DNA of 64,000 bases from Xenophilus sp. Marseille-Q4582 (GTDB lineage: Bacteria; Pseudomonadota; Gammaproteobacteria; Burkholderiales; Burkholderiaceae_C), in the NCBI RefSeq assembly GCF_916700565.1, contig NZ_CAKAKO010000001.1, positions 248,001 to 312,000 on the forward strand, read 5' to 3'. This document shows, piece by piece, positions 10,066-17,827 of this stretch. The position numbers were made by a program, and so were the translations under genes. Numbering within the stretch: the stretch's first letter is position 1; the number at the start of each line of letters is the position of its first letter. The notes beneath the pieces are model-generated. The model made no database searches and was not told the origin of the DNA. It saw only the letters and a list, made by a program, of their open reading frames with translations.

Positions 10066-11199
10066 CTAAATTCGGTCGCGCGTGGTCTGGCGACGGGTCT
10101 GGGCGTGGCTGTCCGCGGCCCGCGACGCGAAGAAGGCGCGCGCGTCGTCACGGTCCTTGGCGATGCCGGCCGTGAGCGCTTCCAGGCTGGTGTAGCGCAG
10201 TTCGTCGTGCAGTTTGTGCAGCAGTTCCACGCGCACGAGTTTACCGTAGGCCCCCTCGGCCCCCAGTCCGGCGGGCCATTCCAGGCAGTGGGTTTCGAGC
10301 AGCACGCGGCCGCCGTTGACGTCGTTGGCGTCCAGCGAGGGGCGCACGCCCAGGTTGGCGACGCCGGGCAGGGGCCGGCCATAAGCCCCCACGCTCGGCA
10401 CTGACGTGTCCTCGCCGTCCCCCCCGGGGGCGCCCGCCGCCTTGGGGCGGCCCGGCGGCGGCTCGGTCAGGCCGTGCACGAGCACGGCAAAGATGCCGCT
10501 GGCGGCCGGCTTCCAGTGCTTGAAGCGCAGATTGAGGGTGCGAAAGCCGTCGTCGCGCCCCGGCCGGGAGGCGCCCAGCGCGCGGCCGAGCTTGCGGCCA
10601 TGCACCACGTGGCCCGAGATGGCGTAGGGGCGGCCCAGCAGCGCCTGGGCATCGTCCATGCGGCCCTCGGCCAGCGCCTCGCGCACGGCGGTGCTCGACA
10701 CGCGCAAGCCCCGCACTTCATAGGCATTCATGCGTGCGACGTCGAAGCCGCGCGCCTGGCCGGCCGCATCGAGCATCGCGTAATCGCCGGCGCGCTTGGC
10801 GCCGAAACGGAAATCGTCGCCCACCAGCACGTAGCGCGCGCCCAGGCCGTCCACCAGCACCTCGTCAATGAACTGCTGGGGCGACTGCCCGGCCAGCCGC
10901 GCGTCGAAAGGCAGCACGACCACCTGGTCCACGCCGCAGGCCTGCAGCTCGCTGAGCTTGTCGCGCAGCGTGGCGATGCGCGCGGGCGCGAGTTCGGGCT
11001 GGCGCGTCACGCCCGCGAAATAGTCGCGCGGATGCGGCTCGAAAGTCATCACGCAGCTGGGCAGGCCGCGGTGGCGCGCCTCGGTCTGCAGCAGCGCCAG
11101 CATGGCCTGGTGGCCGCGATGCACGCCGTCGAAGTTGCCGATGGTCAAGGCGCAGGCCGGGGCCACGCCCGGGTGCCGGAAGCCGCGAAATATCTGCAT
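10066..11199 (-). CDS. ribF: Bifunctional riboflavin kinase / FAD synthetase
   Basis: Makes FMN and FAD from riboflavin. The N-terminal adenylyltransferase half has [24 protein letters not shown] and SSTAVREAL. The C-terminal flavokinase half has [33 protein letters not shown] and the terminal helix region. At 377 residues it is longer than the usual 310-340. About 30 extra residues (approximately 245-274) sit between FAVLVHGL and [10 protein letters not shown] and are encoded by GC-rich repeat-like DNA (10378-10467). The ATG at 11199 gives [11 protein letters not shown]. The gene heads the ribF-ileS-lspA group; no FMN riboswitch is visible upstream. Confidence 0.94.
   Translation of the reverse strand: MQIFRGFRHPGVAPACALTIGNFDGVHRGHQAMLALLQTEARHRGLPSCVMTFEPHPRDYFAGVTRQPELAPARIATLRDKLSELQACGVDQVVVLPFDARLAGQSPQQFIDEVLVDGLGARYVLVGDDFRFGAKRAGDYAMLDAAGQARGFDVARMNAYEVRGLRVSSTAVREALAEGRMDDAQALLGRPYAISGHVVHGRKLGRALGASRPGRDDGFRTLNLRFKHWKPAASGIFAVLVHGLTEPPPGRPKAAGAPGGDGEDTSVPSVGAYGRPLPGVANLGVRPSLDANDVNGGRVLLETHCLEWPAGLGAEGAYGKLVRVELLHKLHDELRYTSLEALTAGIAKDRDDARAFFASRAADSHAQTRRQTTRDRI
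10378..10467. repeat. Repeat-like GC-rich segment read in frame inside ribF
   Basis: This 90-base segment encodes the extra loop of RibF. On the plus strand it has a run of C then G (CCCCCCGGGGGCG at about 10428-10441) and a self-complementary stretch GCCGCC...GGCGGC, unlike the flanking flavokinase codons. In style it resembles the C/G-run intergenic elements of Comamonadaceae, as in the spacer at 56448-56528. The segment length is a multiple of three, so the frame stays open. That this is an inserted element is an inference from composition and from the normal length of RibF. Confidence 0.45.
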
Positions 11200-11480
11200 G
11201 AGGGAGTCTTCTTCTGTCGCCGCGCCGCCCCGCGGAACGCCGCCCTTCATGGGCGGCAAGGTCGCCGGGCGGGGCGGCGAAGGGTTTCATTTCGATAGCG
11301 GCCTGCGGGCGTCCTGCCTGGCCGCCTTCGGCCTGCGGCACACCGATGTCACCGTGCCGGGTTATATTGTGGCGCGTTCGTTGCATTCATTCGCGTCCAA
11401 CTTCCTGCCGAGTGTCTCGGCCTCCCGGCGCGGGGGGCCCGGTGAGGCTCCGGCGCCCTCTTCGAGAGGAGGCTTGTGTG

Positions 11481-12041
11481 GTGAAGGTATTGAAGCTGTC
11501 GGCCCAGGGCCTGCCGCAATCGTGGATCACGCTGGAACAGGCGGTGACCCACTATGCGGCGGACGAGGTGCGCTGGGAAGCCGGCGGCCAGGTGGCCCTG
11601 TTCCGCGGCGGGCACAACGCGCTCACGGGCGAGCAGTCGCAGATCGCCGTGGCCAGCATCATCGGCACCAAGGGCGTGCCGCGCATCAGCCCGTTCTCGA
11701 TGCGGCCGGGGCTGACGAACAGCAAGCTCTTCGCGCGCGACCGCAACATCTGCGCCTACTGCGGCGGCCATTTCCACGAGGACGAACTCACGCGCGAGCA
11801 CATCGTGCCCTTCGCGCAGAAGGGCGCGGACCACTGGATGAACGTGGTCACGGCCTGCCGGCCCTGCAACCACCGCAAGAGCAGCCGCACGCCCGAGCAG
11901 GCGCACATGCCGCTGCTCTACGCCCCCTACGTGCCCAGCCTGTGGGAAGACTTCATCCTGCGCAACCGCCGCATCCTGGCGGACCAGATGGAGTTCCTGA
12001 TGGCGCACCTGCCGCGCAGTTCGCGGCTGCATGACGGCTGA
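11481..12041 (+). CDS. HNH endonuclease domain protein
   Basis: 186-residue protein with a C-terminal HNH nuclease fold: CAYCGG, then LTREHIVPFAQKG, then MNVVTACRPCNHRK, giving the two CxxC zinc pairs and the catalytic His region. The N-terminal half (KVLKLSAQGLPQSW) is conserved in Burkholderiales homologues. The GTG at 11481 is preceded at eight bases by GGAGG; a GTG three bases earlier is an equal alternative. It is a single gene, divergent from ribF, with a strong terminator behind it. No restriction, phage or intron context surrounds it. A housekeeping DNA- or RNA-processing role is likely but undefined. Confidence 0.82.
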   Translation: MKVLKLSAQGLPQSWITLEQAVTHYAADEVRWEAGGQVALFRGGHNALTGEQSQIAVASIIGTKGVPRISPFSMRPGLTNSKLFARDRNICAYCGGHFHEDELTREHIVPFAQKGADHWMNVVTACRPCNHRKSSRTPEQAHMPLLYAPYVPSLWEDFILRNRRILADQMEFLMAHLPRSSRLHDG

Positions 12042-12063
12042 GCGCTTCGGCGAGCGCGTGCGA

Positions 12064-12087
12064 AAAGGGGCGCCCGGGCGCCCCTTT
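12064..12087. terminator. Bidirectional intrinsic terminator
   Basis: A perfect 24-base palindrome (AAAGGGGCGCCC and its complement) has A-runs and T-runs at its ends. It lies between the plus-strand HNH gene and the minus-strand enoyl-CoA hydratase-like gene, which converge here. Confidence 0.85.
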
Positions 12088-12112
12088 CCGTCTGGCCTTT
12101 CACCGCGGCCCC

Positions 12113-12892
12113 TCAACGCCAGGCCGGCGGCCGCTTGTCGAGGAAGGCCTGCACGCCCTCCAGCGCCGTCTCGTGCGCCATGTTGCAGGCCATGGTGCGG
12201 CCCGCGTCGTCGAGGGCCGCGTCCAGGCCGGCCTCGAGCTGGCGGTAGAACAGCGCCTTGCCCATTTCCAGCGCGATGCGCGGCTTGTCCAGGATGCGGG
12301 CCAGCAGCGCCTGCACCTCGGCATCGATATGCTCGGGTGTCGCCACGCGGTTGACCAGCCCGCGCTCGCGCGCGGTGTCGGCATCGATGAAATCGCCCGT
12401 CACCAGCATCTCGAAAGCCGCCTTGCGGGACACGTTGCGCGACAGCGTGACGCTGGGGGTGGCGCAGAACAGGCCGACGTCGATGCCGCTGGTGGCGAAG
12501 CGCGCATCGCGCGCGGCCACCGCCAGGTCGCACAGCGCGACCAGCTGGCAGCCGGCCGCGGTGGCGATGCCGTGCACGCGCGCGATCACGGGCACGGGCA
12601 GCTGGTGCAGCGCGCGCATCATGGCGCTGCAGCGCGCGAAGAGTTCGGCGTAGTAGGCCTGGCTGGGCGTGGCGCGCATCTGCCGCAGGTCGTGGCCGGC
12701 GCAGAAGGCCTTGCCGGCGCCGGCGATGACCACGGCGCGCAGCGTTTCGTCGGCCGCCAGGCGGTCGGCCGTGCGGTGCAAGGCGTCGATCAGCGCTTCG
12801 GACAGCGCATTGAAGGCCTGCGGGCGGTTCAGGGTCAGGGTGACGACGCCGCGCGCATCGCGCGTTTCGAGCAGGACGGGGGGCTCTTCCAT
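12113..12892 (-). CDS. Enoyl-CoA hydratase/isomerase family protein lacking both hydratase glutamates
   Basis: 259-residue crotonase-fold protein. The oxyanion-hole blocks GAGKAFCAGHDLRQM and HGIATAAGCQLVALCD are clear, and the C-terminal trimerisation helices follow. The two glutamates of classical enoyl-CoA hydratase are absent: the position after GC is Gln (GCQL), and the QPE position reads SGI (ATSGIDVG). This resembles the ECHDC3-like subgroup, so simple hydration of crotonyl-type CoA is not assured; isomerase, hydrolase or other CoA-ester chemistry is possible. It is followed 14 bases away by the hydrolase gene on the same strand, which is transcribed first. Start ATG at 12892. Confidence 0.85.
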   Translation of the reverse strand: MEEPPVLLETRDARGVVTLTLNRPQAFNALSEALIDALHRTADRLAADETLRAVVIAGAGKAFCAGHDLRQMRATPSQAYYAELFARCSAMMRALHQLPVPVIARVHGIATAAGCQLVALCDLAVAARDARFATSGIDVGLFCATPSVTLSRNVSRKAAFEMLVTGDFIDADTARERGLVNRVATPEHIDAEVQALLARILDKPRIALEMGKALFYRQLEAGLDAALDDAGRTMACNMAHETALEGVQAFLDKRPPAWR

Positions 12893-12906
12893 GGCGCGCC
12901 TGTCTT

Positions 12907-14292
12907 TCAGTAGGTCAGCTCGAGCACGGTGACGTGGCCCTGCGCCGCCGGCCAGCTCTGGCCGGCGATGCGTTCGCCGTTGAATTCGCCCACGATGCTG
13001 CGCGGGGCCTCGCTGGCCAGCTTGAGCCGGGCGCTGGCCACGCCGGCGCCGCGCGGCGGCACGCCCGGAAGCCGGGCCTGCCCGTTCAGCCGCATCGTGT
13101 CGCGCTCGGCATCGAAGTAGCCGCGCGGGCGCGTGAAGATCACGAGGGCCTTCGCGTCCCGGTCGGCCGCTGCGATGCGCTCGGGGCGCAGGTTGACGAT
13201 GCGGCTCGAACGCGGAAAGGGGCTGCGGTAGAGGTGCGTGGTGGCGTAGCCGGGGGCGGTGATCTCGAATTCGTAGGCCACGCGCGGGTCAGCCGCGAAC
13301 GGCCCCCAGCGGCCGTCGGCGCCGATGGTCTTGCGCCAGGCCGGCGCGCCCGTGCGTGCGCCCGTGGCCGGGTCGGTGGCGTACACCGCCAGCTGCGCGC
13401 CGGCCAGCGCGAGGTTGTTGGCGAAAGCGCCGCTGGAAGGGTCGGTGCCGACCAGGCCGAGGCCGGTCAGGCGGCCGTCCAGGACCACGCGCGCCTCGGG
13501 CGCAATCGCCGTGCTGCGCGGCGGCGCGCCGGTGAGGAACTCCCAGGTCGCGGCGAAGGCGGCCGGCGAGAAGGAAGTCTCGCGGTGGTCCACGCGCGGC
13601 AGCACGAGGTTGCGTGCGCCGCGCAGCGCCGGGCCGTCGAAGCCGATGCCGGTGGGCGTGCCCGGCCGTCCGATCCACACGCCGTCGGGCTGGGCGTACT
13701 TGTCGTTGGTGTCCGAGCGCAGCGTGAGCCAGCGCACGCCGGGTGTGACCTCGTCGCCGTTCGGGCCCTTGGGCGCATTGAGCTGCGCGAGGAAGTCGGA
13801 GCGCGCCGAGAACTCGTTCTGCTCCAGATGGCCGGGGATGTTCCAGATGCCATGCGCCGGGTTGCCGCCCAGCACGACATGGCTGACCTTGGCCGCGCCG
13901 CCGCCGCTCTGCACGTAGTGGCGGATGGTGTTGCCGCCGCGCGAGTTGCCGACCAGCACCACGCTGGGCGCACCGGTCTCGCGCAGCACGGCGTCCACGC
14001 GCTCGGCCAGGAAGGCCATCGACTCGGCGGTGGAGCTGCGGCCGGGCTGCGCCCGGGTGTCGTCGTCGCGCGCCAGCGGCATGGGCTGGTCGAAGGCGAA
14101 GAGCCGCTCGCGCGGCCAGCCGTTGGATTCGAAGCGCCACACGGTGGTCTGCCACAGCGCGGCCGAATCGCCGTTGCCGTGCACGAAGACGATGGGCGGG
14201 CGTTCGGCGCCAGGGGCGGCGGGCATGGTCGAGCAGGCGGCAAGGGTGAGCAGGGCAGGGGCGCCGAGCAGCAGGGTGCGGCGTTGGGTCAT
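12907..14292 (-). CDS. Lipoprotein alpha/beta hydrolase with AFL-type C-terminal domain (probable lipase/esterase)
   Basis: 461 residues. The N-terminus has a Tat-like or Sec signal (MTQRRTLLLG) and the lipobox LAAC with Cys20, so it should be a periplasmic or outer-membrane lipoprotein. The hydrolase core has HGNGDSAALW, the nucleophile elbow GNSRG (Ser117) and a late histidine in VDHRETSFSP. The last 200 residues form beta-rich segments like the C-terminal domain of AF1763-type lipases (AGYATTHLYRSPFPRSSRIV). Substrate unknown. The terminator at 14324-14353 insulates it from the acyl-CoA dehydrogenase genes, so it probably has its own promoter just upstream. Confidence 0.82.
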   Translation of the reverse strand: MTQRRTLLLGAPALLTLAACSTMPAAPGAERPPIVFVHGNGDSAALWQTTVWRFESNGWPRERLFAFDQPMPLARDDDTRAQPGRSSTAESMAFLAERVDAVLRETGAPSVVLVGNSRGGNTIRHYVQSGGGAAKVSHVVLGGNPAHGIWNIPGHLEQNEFSARSDFLAQLNAPKGPNGDEVTPGVRWLTLRSDTNDKYAQPDGVWIGRPGTPTGIGFDGPALRGARNLVLPRVDHRETSFSPAAFAATWEFLTGAPPRSTAIAPEARVVLDGRLTGLGLVGTDPSSGAFANNLALAGAQLAVYATDPATGARTGAPAWRKTIGADGRWGPFAADPRVAYEFEITAPGYATTHLYRSPFPRSSRIVNLRPERIAAADRDAKALVIFTRPRGYFDAERDTMRLNGQARLPGVPPRGAGVASARLKLASEAPRSIVGEFNGERIAGQSWPAAQGHVTVLELTY

Positions 14293-14323
14293 GGTCGGCG
14301 GTCTCCTTGCCCCGCTTTATAAA

Positions 14324-14353
14324 GAAAAAACCCGCCAGTGCGGCACTGGCGGG
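14324..14353 (-). terminator. Intrinsic terminator of the acyl-CoA dehydrogenase operon
   Basis: Stem CCCGCCAGTG / CACTGGCGGG with a three-base loop, followed on the minus strand by six T's. It lies just after the stop codon at 14391 and before the hydrolase gene. Confidence 0.88.
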
Positions 14354-14390
14354 TGCGTGGGCGCGAGCCCGGCGCGGCGCAGGCCGCCGG

Positions 14391-15506
14391 TCAGGCGAAC
14401 ACGCCGGCGGTCTCTTCCATGCGCGCCGACACTTCGCCCAGGTGGTGCAGGGTGTCGCCGTAGACCATTTCCATCTGCGTGAGCTTGCGGAAGTAGTGGC
14501 TGCCCACGTATTCGTCGGTCACGCCGATGCCGCCGTGCATCTGCACCGACTGCTGCCCCACGAAGCGCAGCGACACGCCCAGCTGGTACTTGGCGCGCGC
14601 CAGCGCCTGGCGCCGCTCGGCGGCGGGCGCGTTGAGCTTGAGGCTGGCGTAGTAGCTCATCGAGCGGGCCAGCTCCAGCTGCATCTTCATGTCGGCCACG
14701 CGGTGGCGCAGGGCCTGGAAGCTGCCGATCAGCACGCCGAACTGCTTGCGCGTGTTGAGGTACTCCACCGTCAGCGCCAGCGTTTTCTCCATCGCACCCA
14801 CGCCTTCGGCGCAGGTGGCGGCAATGCCGATGTCCACCGCATGCTCCAGCACCGGCAGGCCGTCGGCGGCCAGCAGCGTGGCGGCGGCCTGGTCGAACAC
14901 CACTTCCGCCGCGCGGCTGCCGTCCTGCGTGCCGTAGCCGCGCGCGGCCACGCCGTCTTCGGAACGCGCGACCAGGAACAGCGCGATCTGGCCGTTCAGC
15001 TGCGCGGGCACGATGAAGGCATCGGCCTGGTCGCCGGCGGGCACCAGGCTCTTGGTGCCGCTGACGGTGTAGGCGTTGCCGGCCTGGGCCGCGGTGGCGG
15101 CGCAGACGTCCAGGCGGTAGCGCGCCTTCTTCTCCTGGTGGGCCAGCACGACCAGCGCCTCGCCGCTGGCGATGCCGGGCAGCCAGCGTTCCTTGGTGGC
15201 CGCGTCGGCATGGCCCGACAGCACGGCACCGGTGATCAGCGACTGCGCCAGCGGCTCCAGCACGATGCCGCGGCCCAGCTCCTCCATCACCACCATGCCT
15301 TCGACGGGGCCCATGCCCAGGCCGCCATCGGCCTCGGGGATGTACAGGCCGCCCAGGCCCAGCTCGGCCAGGCTGCTCCAGGCCTCGCGCGAGAAGCCGC
15401 CTTCGGCTTCGATCTTGCGGCGGCGCTCGAAGTCGTAGCTCTTTTGCACCCACTTCGCGACGGCGTCGCGCAGTTGCTGCTGATCGTCGGAAAAATTGAA
15501 GTCCAT
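14391..15506 (-). CDS. Acyl-CoA dehydrogenase, pimeloyl-CoA dehydrogenase small-subunit type
   Basis: 371-residue FAD flavoprotein of the acyl-CoA dehydrogenase family, predicted to introduce an alpha-beta double bond in an acyl- or dicarboxyl-CoA. The N-terminal helical domain (FNFSDDQQQLRDAVAKW), a middle beta domain and the C-terminal helical bundle (NTRKQFGVLIGSFQALRHRVADM, QMHGGIGVTDEY) are in the standard order. Sequence style matches the small subunit annotated with PimD-like partners. It follows the second dehydrogenase gene after 11 bases, supporting a two-component enzyme. The true substrate (dicarboxylate, aromatic-derived or medium chain) cannot be read from sequence. Confidence 0.88.
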   Translation of the reverse strand: MDFNFSDDQQQLRDAVAKWVQKSYDFERRRKIEAEGGFSREAWSSLAELGLGGLYIPEADGGLGMGPVEGMVVMEELGRGIVLEPLAQSLITGAVLSGHADAATKERWLPGIASGEALVVLAHQEKKARYRLDVCAATAAQAGNAYTVSGTKSLVPAGDQADAFIVPAQLNGQIALFLVARSEDGVAARGYGTQDGSRAAEVVFDQAAATLLAADGLPVLEHAVDIGIAATCAEGVGAMEKTLALTVEYLNTRKQFGVLIGSFQALRHRVADMKMQLELARSMSYYASLKLNAPAAERRQALARAKYQLGVSLRFVGQQSVQMHGGIGVTDEYVGSHYFRKLTQMEMVYGDTLHHLGEVSARMEETAGVFA

Positions 15507-15517
15507 TTCTGTTCCTT

Positions 15518-16699
15518 TCAGCCCAGCACGGTTTGAGCCACGATGTTTCGCTGAACTTCGTTCGAGCCGCCGTAGATGGTGGTCTTGCGGTAGTTGAAGA
15601 AGGTCGACGCCAGCGGCGCCAGCGCGGGGTTGCCGCCGGGGAAGTCGCCCTGCCAGCCGGCATGCATGGCTTCGCGTACCAGCGGCAGCGAGAAGGCGCC
15701 GCCGGCCAGCATCATCAGTTCGGTGTAGCGCTGCTGGATCTCGCTGCCCTTGATCTTGAGCAGGCCGGCGATGTCCAGCGGGTTCTTGCCCGACTTCTCG
15801 GCCGACAGCACGCGCAGCACGAGCATCTCGAGCGCGACCACGTCCACCTCCAGCTTGGCGATCTCGTCGCGAAAGCGCAGGTCGTCGTACACGCCCTCGG
15901 TCTTGGCGATGCGCTTGAGGCGCTCGAGCTCGCGCTTGGCGCGGTTCACGTCCGCGATATTGGTGCGCTCATGGCTCAGCAGGTGCTTGGCATAGGTCCA
16001 GCCCTTGTTCTCCTCGCCGATCAGGTTCTCGACCGGCACCTCGACGTTGTCGAAGAACACGTCGTTGACCTCGAAGCTGCCGTCCAGCAGCTTGATCGGG
16101 CGCACCGTCACGCCGGGCGTCTTCATGTCCAGCACGATGAAGCTGATGCCGGTTTGCGGCTTGCCCTCGTTGCTGGTGCGCACGAGGTTGAACATCCAGT
16201 CGCCGTACTGGCCCAGCGTGGTCCAGGTCTTCTGGCCGTTGAGGATGTACTTGTCGCCCTTGCGTTCGGCCTTGGTGCGCAGCGAGGCCAGGTCGGAGCC
16301 CGAGCCCGGCTCGCTGTAGCCCTGGCTCCACCAGACCTCGCCGCTGGCGATGCCGGGCAAGAGGCGCTCCTGCTGCTCCTTGTTGCCATAGGCCATGATG
16401 ACCGGGGCCACCATCACCGGGCCGAAAGGAATGATGCGCGGCGCGCCGGCCATGGCGCATTCCTCTTCGAACAGGTGCTTCTGCACGGCCGTCCAGCCCG
16501 GGCCGCCGAATTCCTTGGGCCAGCCGTAGCCGAGCCAGCCCTTCTTGCCCAGGATCTTGGCCCAGCCCTGCATGTCGTCGCGGGTCAGTTCCAGGGCGTT
16601 GTGCACCTTGTGCGAGATGTCCTTGGGCAGGTTCTGCGCGACCCAGGCGCGGATGTCTTCGCGGAACTTCTGTTCCTCGGGGGTAAAGGCCAAATCCAT
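15518..16699 (-). CDS. Acyl-CoA dehydrogenase, pimeloyl-CoA dehydrogenase large-subunit type
   Basis: 393 residues with complete acyl-CoA dehydrogenase architecture: MDLAFTPEEQKFREDIR at the N-terminus, the flavin-contacting WWSQGYSEPGSGSDLAS, NGQKTWTT, and a C-terminal YGGSNEVQRNIVAQTVLG. The ATG at 16699 is supported by the conserved first residues; the in-frame upstream extension overlaps the purN start region and is not family sequence. It is first in the two-gene minus-strand operon and diverges from purN with 92 bases between starts. It probably forms a heteromer with the product of the next gene. Confidence 0.9.
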   Translation of the reverse strand: MDLAFTPEEQKFREDIRAWVAQNLPKDISHKVHNALELTRDDMQGWAKILGKKGWLGYGWPKEFGGPGWTAVQKHLFEEECAMAGAPRIIPFGPVMVAPVIMAYGNKEQQERLLPGIASGEVWWSQGYSEPGSGSDLASLRTKAERKGDKYILNGQKTWTTLGQYGDWMFNLVRTSNEGKPQTGISFIVLDMKTPGVTVRPIKLLDGSFEVNDVFFDNVEVPVENLIGEENKGWTYAKHLLSHERTNIADVNRAKRELERLKRIAKTEGVYDDLRFRDEIAKLEVDVVALEMLVLRVLSAEKSGKNPLDIAGLLKIKGSEIQQRYTELMMLAGGAFSLPLVREAMHAGWQGDFPGGNPALAPLASTFFNYRKTTIYGGSNEVQRNIVAQTVLG

Positions 16700-16791
16700 G
16701 GGAAAGTCTCCAGAGAAGCCGGGATTTTTAGCACGGTCGTTCGCATCGTCCAGTCCGCCCGGCGACAGCCTGATAATGCGCCGCCTCATCT

Positions 16792-17391
16792 ATGCGCAAC
16801 ATCGTCATTCTCATTTCCGGCGGCGGCTCCAACATGACGGCGCTGGTGCGCGCCGCGCAGGCCGGGCGCTGGGCCGAGCGGCTGGATGCCCGCGTGGCTG
16901 CGGTGCTCAGCAACCGCGCCGACGCGGCCGGCCTGCGCTGGGCGCGCGAGCAGGGGCTGGCCACTGCCGTGGTGGCCCACACCGACCATGCCAGCCGCGA
17001 GGCTTTCGACGCCGCGCTGATGCAGGCCATCGATGCGCACCAGCCCGCGCTCGTGCTGCTGGCGGGCTTCATGCGCATCCTCACGCCTGGCTTCGTCGAG
17101 CACTACGCCGGCCGGCTGCTCAACATCCACCCATCCCTGCTGCCGGCCTTCCCGGGCCTGCACACGCACCGGCGCGCCATCGAGGCCGGCTGCCGCGTGG
17201 CGGGCGCCACCGTGCACGTGGTCACGCCCGAGCTGGACCATGGGCCGATCCTGGCCCAGGCCGCGGTGCCGGTGCTGGCCGGCGATACGCCGGAAGTTCT
17301 GGCCGCCCGCGTGCTGTCGCAGGAACACCGCATCTATCCGCAGGCCGTGGCCGATTGGCTGCGCACCCGGCCCACGGCCGCCCCGATTTGA
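16792..17391 (+). CDS. purN: Phosphoribosylglycinamide formyltransferase
   Basis: Third step of purine biosynthesis: transfers a formyl group from 10-formyl-tetrahydrofolate to GAR in the cytosol. 199 residues. The N-terminal nucleotide fold starts VILISGGGSNMTAL. The catalytic Asn and His lie in LLNIHPSLLPAFPGLHTH, and the third catalytic residue, Asp, in VTPELDHGPILAQ. Start ATG at 16792, preceded by a short divergent region shared with the acyl-CoA dehydrogenase operon. It is a single gene here, not linked to purM. Confidence 0.96.
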   Translation: MRNIVILISGGGSNMTALVRAAQAGRWAERLDARVAAVLSNRADAAGLRWAREQGLATAVVAHTDHASREAFDAALMQAIDAHQPALVLLAGFMRILTPGFVEHYAGRLLNIHPSLLPAFPGLHTHRRAIEAGCRVAGATVHVVTPELDHGPILAQAAVPVLAGDTPEVLAARVLSQEHRIYPQAVADWLRTRPTAAPI

Positions 17392-17503
17392 TTGACAATT
17401 GGTTACGTTTGCAGCGGAGGCTGCCGACGTGCGCTTCGCGTGACTCGTGGGGCGAGGGCCAAGAGGCGGGTGCCCGATCACCGCCGCGTCGCGGGCCGGC
17501 GGT

Positions 17504-17764
17504 TCAGTCGCCCACGCGTTCGAAGCGCGGGCGCAGCCGGCCGCCGACCTGCACCGACCCGTTGAACAGGGCGGCCGGGCGCACCCAGAGGCCGCCGGCG
17601 CCGTACAGCGCGCGGTAGAGGGTCATCGGCTCCAGCGTCTCGCTGTGGCGCACGGTGTCGAGCACCTGGTATTCGCCGCCCTTGTAGTGGCGGTAGCGTC
17701 CGGGTGCGGTGGGGACGAGCGGAGGCAGATCGGCATCGGTCGGCGAAGCGGGGGTGGAAGTCAT
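17504..17764 (-). CDS. DUF1653 domain protein
   Basis: 86 residues. The core GRYRHYKGGEYQVLDTVRHSE followed by LYRALYGAGGLWVRP matches the small DUF1653 family found in many proteobacteria. These proteins have a compact beta fold and no assigned function. The ATG at 17764 is followed by a low-complexity Ser/Pro/Thr leader of about 20 residues. It diverges from the M48 protease gene, with 63 bases between start codons, and converges on purN. Confidence 0.8.
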   Translation of the reverse strand: MTSTPASPTDADLPPLVPTAPGRYRHYKGGEYQVLDTVRHSETLEPMTLYRALYGAGGLWVRPAALFNGSVQVGGRLRPRFERVGD

Positions 17765-17827
17765 CGGCAGGCCCTCGGCCCGTGAGGGCGGGGTGGAAAA
17801 GAGGGTGCCGCGAGGCACGGGCGAGGG

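Noticed and set aside
11481-12041. HNH gene as part of a mobile intron or restriction system
   Set aside because: No methyltransferase, intron or phage genes adjoin it, and its sequence is of the housekeeping type conserved in Burkholderiales.
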